Positions 4,710 to 8,918 of a DNA stretch of 8,918 bases are shown here, piece by piece. A model generated the notes under the pieces. The model had not been told where the DNA came from and ran no database searches. It was given only the letters and a program-made list of their open reading frames with translations. Made by a program: the position numbers and the translations under genes. The stretch is taken from NCBI GenBank assembly GCA_016783505.1, contig JADHWK010000077.1:1-8918 (forward strand), given 5' to 3'. Within the stretch, counting starts at the first letter, position 1; each line of letters begins with the position of its first letter. The stretch comes from Candidatus Zhuqueibacterota bacterium. GTDB lineage: Bacteria > BS750m-G25.

Positions 4710-5426
4710 TCATCCAGAAGGTACCCCAATTCCCCACTCCTTTAGTTGGGTTGAATGGTTAAACACCTTGCTGGGTTGATCGTCATAGGCGATCTTTCCC
4801 CGATGGAGAATCAGGAGGCGATCGGCAATAAGGGCTTCATCAGGATAGGGGGTGATAAAAAGGATGGCCATTTTCCCCTTCATTGAGAGCATAAATTTTA
4901 AAAAATCGTCCCGGTCCTGGGGGTCTAATAAGGTAGTGGGTTCGTCAAAGATTAACCCCGTTGGTTCCATGACCAGAACAGAGGCTAGGGAGAGCCGGCG
5001 CTTTTCCCCCCCGGAGAGCTGGCTGGGGGAACGGTGACGATGGTCTAACAACTGATAAGCGGATAGATGTTGTTCCACCTTTTCCCGCAATTTCACTGGC
5101 TCCACGCCCCTATTTTCCAGCCCAAAGGCGATCTCCTGCTCTACTGTCGGGGCTACAAATTGATGGTCGGGGTTCTGAAAGACCAGCCCTAACGACCCTT
5201 CGGGTTCCCTGGAGGGATCCACTAGATTACCGTTAATAAAAATCCTGCCGGACAGCGGGGTTAACAGACCCTTCAGCAGCAAAGACAGGGTGGTTTTCCC
5301 TGACCCGTTGGCCCCCATCAGGGCCACCCATTCATCTCCCCCAATATTGAATGAAAGCCCATCCAGAACCCGAATTTTTATCCCGTCCGTTTTATATTCA
5401 AAAATGAGGTCGTGAACGGCAATCAT
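4710..5426 (-). CDS. ecfA1: ECF transporter ATPase (EcfA/CbiO family), first of a pair
   Basis: A 238-residue ABC ATPase, the likely heterodimer partner of the following gene. In order: Walker A GANGSGKTT (38-46), Q-loop Gln84 in VFQNPDHQF (the classic EcfA/CbiO form), signature LSGGEKRR (137-144), Walker B TGLIFDEPTT (156-165) and D-loop LLD (166-168). The switch loop reads LFITPYPDEAL, with Pro193 where the family has His (ITH..DEA); the codon is CCC. The rest of the fold is intact, so this is not simple decay. The start ATG at 5426 has a weak ribosome site. Only 21 bases before it, the minus strand reads CGTTAGAATAT, a copy of an attC R' core seen at 1277-1267. Cytoplasmic, peripheral to the membrane. 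Confidence 0.85.
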   Translation of the reverse strand: MIAVHDLIFEYKTDGIKIRVLDGLSFNIGGDEWVALMGANGSGKTTLSLLLKGLLTPLSGRIFINGNLVDPSREPEGSLGLVFQNPDHQFVAPTVEQEIAFGLENRGVEPVKLREKVEQHLSAYQLLDHRHRSPSQLSGGEKRRLSLASVLVMEPTGLIFDEPTTLLDPQDRDDFLKFMLSMKGKMAILFITPYPDEALIADRLLILHRGKIAYDDQPSKVFNHSTQLKEWGIGVPSG

Positions 5427-5455
5427 ATATCTATCTTTTATATTCTAACGTCTCG

Positions 5456-5471
5456 TCCCGAATATTCGGGA
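5456..5471. repeat. 16-bp perfect palindrome upstream of the ECF ATPase pair
   Basis: TCCCGAATATTCGGGA is fully self-complementary and lies about 30 bases upstream of the ATG of the first ATPase gene. It could be an operator for a dimeric regulator or a cruciform/hairpin in the leader. No terminator T-run follows on the minus strand. Confidence 0.55.
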
Positions 5472-5497
5472 TAAGAACTGACTTCAACGAAAATGGG

Positions 5498-5537
5498 GTG
5501 ATGGAATAATGGAATAATGTATACAACATTCCATCAC
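5498..5537. repeat. inverted repeat with internal tandem octamer
   Basis: GTGATGGAAT (5498-5507) is mirrored by ATTCCATCAC (5528-5537). Between them, ATGGAATA is repeated in tandem from 5501 and is followed by ATGTATAC. The layout resembles small dispersed intergenic repeats found in many environmental genomes. Confidence 0.5.
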
Positions 5538-5687
5538 TCTATCTCACGTCTGCCATCTTAAACTTCCTATCTATGAATCTTCCCGAGTCAGTATGGGTAG
5601 ATATATTTATATGAATTATTTTATAATTTTATTGACCCCATATGAAGGGATGATTACCACAAAGTTTATACTTCATCCTATTTACAA

Positions 5688-5722
5688 GTCCTCCATATTA
5701 AGGGGGGATTTAGGGGGGTGTT
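5688..5722 (+). repeat. left G-run repeat flanking the DUF559 pseudogene
   Basis: The + strand reads GTCCTCCATATTAA, then G6, ATTTA, G6, TGTT. The right flank, read on the minus strand from 6206, gives GTCATCCCCCCATATAAA, G6, AACAAA, G7. The two are clearly related and inverted with respect to each other around the gene. Confidence 0.65.
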
Positions 5723-5740
5723 AAAACATACTGGATGCTA

Positions 5741-6124
5741 TTAAAGCGTTATCCTTCCTTCTTTTTCCTCCCTCTCAATCCAATCCCCAATAACTGCTAT
5801 CACACCTTCTATATTGTTCTTTATATCAGAATCATAAAACCTTAAGAATTCTATGTCTTGTTTTTCGATTTCCCTCTGTCGTATCTTATCCCCTTTGAAC
5901 TTGTCTTTATGGCTGATGCCATCAATTTCAATCGCCAAACGGAGTCTGCTGCAATAGAAATCCCCCCATGTAATTCCCAATAGGTTTTTGCCGGGTGAAT
6001 TTATAGCCTTCTATCTGTCCTCCTTTGATCTGCATCCAAAGTAGAACTTCATATAAAGTGCCTTTCCTACGCAATTTTCTTGAGAGTGCTTTGAGTTTTG
6101 GTTGTAATAAATTTTCTTTAACAT
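5741..6124 (-). pseudogene. DUF559 (Vsr-like PD-(D/E)XK nuclease fold) gene broken by two frameshifts
   Basis: From ATG 6124 the frame reads MLKKIYYN, then shifts. Adding one base at 6100/6101 restores PKLKALSRKLRRK. Removing one G from the six-G run (C6 at 5962-5967 on the + strand) then joins RQKPIGNYMG to DFYCSRLRLAIEIDG. The repaired product is about 127 residues, the usual DUF559 size, with the conserved KPIGNY, D-F-Y and E-I-D positions of the nuclease core. The two shifts have opposite sign, so the first and last segments share a frame. Without repair, translation from 6124 stops after some 37 codons. The longer open stretch beginning at 6245 only reads through the G-run repeat and is unlikely to be the true start. 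Decay or homopolymer sequencing error are both possible; the six-G site could be either. Confidence 0.75.
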
Positions 6125-6130
6125 GTCTTA

Positions 6131-6206
6131 AACACCCCTCTTTTATTCCCCCCTTCTTAGGGGGGACTACCCCCCCTTTGTTCCCCCCTTTATATGGGGG
6201 GATGAC
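6131..6206 (-). repeat. right G/C-run repeat with two hairpins, upstream of the DUF559 pseudogene
   Basis: Two hairpins are visible: CCCCCC-TTCTTA-GGGGGG (6148-6165) and CCCCCC-TTTATAT-GGGGGG (6183-6201), separated by a C7 run (6170-6176). The segment 6131-6153, read on the minus strand, ends G-rich then GGGGTGTT, like the inner end of the left repeat (5702-5722). The right side looks like an expanded or duplicated version of the left. Confidence 0.65.
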
Positions 6207-6378
6207 CACCTTACTTTTCTCCGTCCATGAATATGAAATCTTCAAATCTCATTAAGATGAAAGAACTTTTGGAACCTTCGAGTACAGTTATCGAATATTT
6301 GATTACCCCCTCCAAATCCGGGATGACCTTATCTATTTTCATGCCTTAGTGTCTTTGTGGCTGGACTATTATGGTTTT

Positions 6379-7680
6379 TCAATGTATTTGAATGTTCCGG
6401 ATCAGAAAATCGCATACCCTCTGAGTAGCCCCCAGATTTTCCATTACCAACCGTTTAGCTTCCTCACCAGCGCGATGCAGTCGTTCCCTATCCGATAAAA
6501 AAGAACTGAATAATTGATAAAAATCCTCTTGCGTATGCACCATAAACCCGCCCCCACAGGCCATCAGCGTTTGCGCCTCCGGGGAAACGTGGATCCTGGG
6601 ACCGAAAAGGACGGGTATGCCGTAGACAGCCGCCTCCAGAACGTTGTGCAACCCGGCACCAAACCCCCCCCCCACATAAGCGATTTCACCGAGCCGGTAG
6701 ATCTCGGCAAGGATACCCATCCTGTCTATCAAAATAATCTTTTCATCGCCCAGAGCCTTCCCATCCAGCCATCGGCTGTAATGAATGAGTGACAGGTGAT
6801 GGGAACGGCACAGGCTTTCGATTTCGGCGAGGATGGGGTCGGAGGGCTCATGGGGAACCAGGATAAGCAGCAGATGGTTCTCTTCAGCGGATAATCTCGC
6901 AAATGCGGGAAGAAGGCGACAATGACAGGGGGGCCAGGTGCTGCCAGCGACGATGACCCTTTTCCCTTTAAGCTCCCGGCCTAACTTTTCAATTTCATCC
7001 TTAGAACAAAGCGACCGTTCGGACACCCGGTCATACCGGGAATCCCCAAACACCTGAATATTGGTGCGTTCCCCCAGCACAGCCCTGAAGCGCCGGCCTT
7101 CTTCCTGGGTAGCTGGAAGAATAAAGTCAAAGCTGCCGAATATGCTTCGGGTGAAGCTTCGGATCATGGGATGAAACCAGGGGGATTTGGCGGGGAAGGC
7201 GGCGTTCAAAAGCACCGTCCACACCCCCCTTGCCCGGGCCTGCCAGAGGTGATTGGGCCAGACGTCATGCTTGGTAATGATCATCGCCGTGGGATTGACT
7301 ATGTCTAAAAATCTTCTGGCATTCCTGATCGAATCAAACGGGAGATAGCAGACCACATCAGCCCCCTGATAATCCTGGATATTGGAAAAGACCGAGGGGG
7401 AGAAACAGGTGAGAGCAATATTGGGACGGGGTGATTTTTGACTCAAGAGATCTATAACCGGCTTCACTTGCTCGAACTCACCGGTAGAGGCACAATGAAA
7501 CCAGAGAGTAGGTCGGGTCGGGTCTGTCCCTGACATATCTTCCCTAAGCCGGGGAAAAAGTCCCCTTCTTCCCCTAACTCCATTACGGATCTTTCCCACC
7601 AAGGGGCTCAATATCCAAAAGCCACAATAAAGTAAGGGGATGACTATCACATTATAAAATATTTTCCAGAGATTATCCAT
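6379..7680 (-). CDS. waaA: Kdo transferase, WaaA/KdtA family
   Basis: About 433 residues. It transfers Kdo from CMP-Kdo to lipid A precursor, the first step of LPS core assembly, at the inner face of the inner membrane. Numbering here is from an upstream GTG (7686). An N-terminal membrane helix spans about 10-30 (NVIVIPLLYCGFWIL). The N-domain has WFHCASTGE (62-70); its Glu70 matches the proposed catalytic base. KHDVWPN (138-144), GDSRYDRV (213-220) and AGSTWP (246-251) follow. The C-domain has GGGFGAGLHNVLEAAVYG (338-355), the CMP-Kdo-binding hallmark. The length fits WaaA. ATG 7680 is preferred over GTG 7686 because AGGTGG lies just before it. Oddities: KHDVWPN replaces the common E-T-E-x-W-P-N, and WPPCHC replaces the usual acidic WPxDE. 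A Kdo-like sugar or divergent clade is possible. Confidence 0.88.
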   Translation of the reverse strand: MDNLWKIFYNVIVIPLLYCGFWILSPLVGKIRNGVRGRRGLFPRLREDMSGTDPTRPTLWFHCASTGEFEQVKPVIDLLSQKSPRPNIALTCFSPSVFSNIQDYQGADVVCYLPFDSIRNARRFLDIVNPTAMIITKHDVWPNHLWQARARGVWTVLLNAAFPAKSPWFHPMIRSFTRSIFGSFDFILPATQEEGRRFRAVLGERTNIQVFGDSRYDRVSERSLCSKDEIEKLGRELKGKRVIVAGSTWPPCHCRLLPAFARLSAEENHLLLILVPHEPSDPILAEIESLCRSHHLSLIHYSRWLDGKALGDEKIILIDRMGILAEIYRLGEIAYVGGGFGAGLHNVLEAAVYGIPVLFGPRIHVSPEAQTLMACGGGFMVHTQEDFYQLFSSFLSDRERLHRAGEEAKRLVMENLGATQRVCDFLIRNIQIH

Positions 7681-7747
7681 ACCCACCTATGATCAGTACA
7701 TCACAATCAGTCAAGACTATGTCGAATTGTCTGAATTTCAAAAAGTT

Positions 7748-7763
7748 CCCCGAAACTTCGGGG
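7748..7763 (-). terminator. intrinsic terminator between the heptosyltransferase and waaA
   Basis: CCCCGAA (7748-7754) pairs with TTCGGGG (7757-7763). On the minus strand the stem is followed by AACTTTTTG. It lies about 85 bases past the stop of the heptosyltransferase gene and 68 bases before waaA, so waaA probably has its own promoter or depends on partial read-through. On the + strand no T-run follows. Confidence 0.6.
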
Positions 7764-7788
7764 CCTAAATTTCAAAAAAATTATTTCA

Positions 7789-7800
7789 AAGGAGCTCCTT
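7789..7800. repeat. 12-bp palindrome AAGGAGCTCCTT
   Basis: A perfect palindrome in the waaF-waaA gap, between the stop codon and the terminator hairpin. It is followed on the minus strand by TTTGAAATAATTTTTTTG, so it could act as a second, weaker stem of a tandem terminator. Confidence 0.4.
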
Positions 7801-7847
7801 ATTGTAAAAATTTCTGAGATTTTTGAACTTATGGCAATTTTAGAAAT

Positions 7848-8909
7848 TTAACCCTTTCTATTATCATTTTGATCTACCAATGATATAATATCTCGAACTG
7901 CAGCCAACCCCTCCTCTGCGGAAATGTCCGCCATGCATCGAAAATGCCCCCGGGGACAGCGGGTTGATCCCAGATGGGAACAGGGCCGGCAGGGGAGATC
8001 TTTTTGGAGAACCACACTCCGGATGCGGAAGGGGAAGAAACCAAACTCCTCTACCGTGGGACCGAAAAGGGCCACCACCGGTTTCTTTAGGGCGGCGGCC
8101 ATATGCATGATGCCGTTATCGTTGGTAACCAACAGGGTGCATTTTTCTACCAGGGCCCCGGTTTCCAAAAGATCTAATTTCCCGGATAGATTCATGGCAC
8201 TATTCCCGATGGCAACGGCAATCCATTCACAAAGGCCCCGTTCTTTCTCATTTCCAAACAGGATCAGGTTGGCATGATAATCTTTAATCAACCTTTTTCC
8301 CAGCCAGGTAAATCTTTCTTTGGGCCAGCGCTTGGTGGGATGACCAGCCCCGGGGGCCATTCCAATCAAGGGATCACCCGGGTTTAAGCCACCCTTTATG
8401 AGCTCCACCTCCGCCCTTTCCCGGCTCTCCTGGGGGATGAAGAATTCTAACCCCAGACCGTCATCCTCGACCCCAAAAGCCCTCACCGCCCTGATGTAAA
8501 TTAATGGTATGGAGGGGGAACTTCTGTAAAGGTTCAAACCAAAGGCCACCAATAGGAAGCGTCGCCACAACCCTTTGTGACTCTTGACTACCAGCCCGGC
8601 TCCGGAAAAATGCCGCAGGTAAACGGTGCGTAAATTTTTATGAATGTCCACCACCAGGTCATATTCCCTGTCCCTGATCGCCCGTTTTATCTCCTTTAGT
8701 CCATGCCAACCCGTTCGGGGTTCATAGGAATAGATATGATTGAGGCGAGGATTGTGACGTATTAATGGCTCAAACTGGTTTTTCACCACGAAATCTATTT
8801 CGGCACCGGAAAACCTTTGCCTGAGCACCCTCAACAGGGGGCTAGTCAATAAAATGTCCCCTATGGAACTTAAGCGAAGAATCAGAATTTTTTTGGGTGC
8901 TGTTACCAT
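7848..8909 (-). CDS. waaF: ADP-heptose:LPS heptosyltransferase (GT9, WaaF-like)
   Basis: A 353-residue GT-B glycosyltransferase of family 9, which adds L-glycero-D-manno-heptose from ADP-heptose to the LPS inner core on the cytoplasmic side. The N-domain opens with ILRLSSIGDILLTSPLL (10-26), the family's acceptor-side signature, then YDLVVDIHKNLRT (83-95). The C-domain has GMAPGAGHPTKRWPKERF (183-200), the usual nucleotide-loop region, and NDNGIMHMAAALKKPVVALF (263-282), the GT9 donor-binding hallmark, with N-D-N-G where N-D-S-G is common. A Cys-rich end (CRPC at 307-310, CP at 318-319, GHFRC at 321-325) matches the typical WaaF-type tail. The start at ATG 8909 lies only 9 bases from the window edge, so its ribosome site cannot be seen. 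WaaC or WaaQ are alternatives; I favour WaaF from the Cys-rich tail. Confidence 0.85.
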   Translation of the reverse strand: MVTAPKKILILRLSSIGDILLTSPLLRVLRQRFSGAEIDFVVKNQFEPLIRHNPRLNHIYSYEPRTGWHGLKEIKRAIRDREYDLVVDIHKNLRTVYLRHFSGAGLVVKSHKGLWRRFLLVAFGLNLYRSSPSIPLIYIRAVRAFGVEDDGLGLEFFIPQESRERAEVELIKGGLNPGDPLIGMAPGAGHPTKRWPKERFTWLGKRLIKDYHANLILFGNEKERGLCEWIAVAIGNSAMNLSGKLDLLETGALVEKCTLLVTNDNGIMHMAAALKKPVVALFGPTVEEFGFFPFRIRSVVLQKDLPCRPCSHLGSTRCPRGHFRCMADISAEEGLAAVRDIISLVDQNDNRKG

Positions 8910-8918
8910 AATAAATAT

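Larger units (their letters stand above)
5427..5740. other. intergenic region with palindromes and G-run repeat, no gene seen
   Basis: It holds a lone attC-core copy (5440-5453), the palindrome TCCCGAATATTCGGGA (5456-5471), and an imperfect hairpin with 10-bp arms GTGATGGAAT/ATTCCATCAC (5498-5507, 5528-5537) enclosing an ATGGAATA tandem duplication. The left G-run repeat of the DUF559 unit (5688-5722) follows. No open frame in either strand looks coding. Confidence 0.6.

Noticed and set aside
3768-5426. ATPases as part of LPS export (LptB) because of the nearby LPS genes
   Set aside because: The Q-loop forms FQNPDHQ and FQFPESQ and the tandem arrangement fit EcfA/CbiO; no Lpt partner genes are present.
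5434-5500. A full attC site before the ECF pair
   Set aside because: Only an R'-like core is present; no R'' or bulged L-box pairing can be found on the other side of the palindrome.
6148-6201. G-quadruplex or CRISPR-like array
   Set aside because: C-runs and G-runs alternate and pair as hairpins, and there are no regular repeats with spacers.
6125-6245. N-terminal extension of the DUF559 protein starting at 6245
   Set aside because: The residues come from the G-run repeat (PPYKGGNKGG, PPKKGG) and the family start aligns at ATG 6124 after frame repair.
6025-6255. Open frame on the + strand over the G/C-run repeat
   Set aside because: Antisense to the DUF559 pseudogene; its proline/glycine-rich part only reads the repeat.
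1-8918. tRNA, rRNA or known riboswitch
   Set aside because: No cloverleaf, rRNA stretch or cobalamin, TPP or similar riboswitch core was recognised by eye in any intergenic region.

Overview
All credible genes in this window lie on the minus strand, so transcription runs from high to low coordinates. The organism is a Gram-negative bacterium, because the right end carries two lipopolysaccharide inner-core enzymes: a heptosyltransferase (GT9 family) and a Kdo transferase (WaaA). I cannot place it further. The G/C-run repeats, frame-broken DUF559 gene and AT-rich gene cassettes suggest an environmental lineage with many small mobile units.

Right part (about 6379-8909): waaF-like heptosyltransferase, then a hairpin terminator, then waaA. 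Centre-right (about 5427-6245): a DUF559 (Vsr-like nuclease fold) gene broken by two opposite single-base frameshifts and bracketed by inverted G-run repeats, which looks like a decayed mobile unit. Centre (3768-5426): two ECF-family (EcfA/CbiO) transporter ATPases. No EcfT or substrate-binding S component is visible, and both ATPases have lost the usual switch-loop histidine.

Left part (1-3517): an integron gene-cassette array with no integrase in the window (CALIN-like). Small, mostly AT-rich, unrelated genes each sit between attC-type sites. Each site has a GTTRRRY-like R' core, a complementary R'' core and an imperfect stem with extrahelical bases. In transcription order the cassettes encode a SnoaL/NTF2-like lipoprotein, a membrane-anchored zinc-ribbon protein, an HNH nuclease, a basic conserved protein of unknown function, a zinc-knuckle plus HEPN protein (probable RNase or RNA-binding toxin type), and a truncated Cys-rich protein running off the left edge. 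A sigma70-like promoter (3678-3706) and a nested inverted-repeat element (3511-3566) precede the first cassette, right after a probable terminator of the ECF pair. The HEPN and HNH cassettes are the best candidates for accessory defence or toxin functions. The cassette genes need not work together, since arrays collect unrelated genes.
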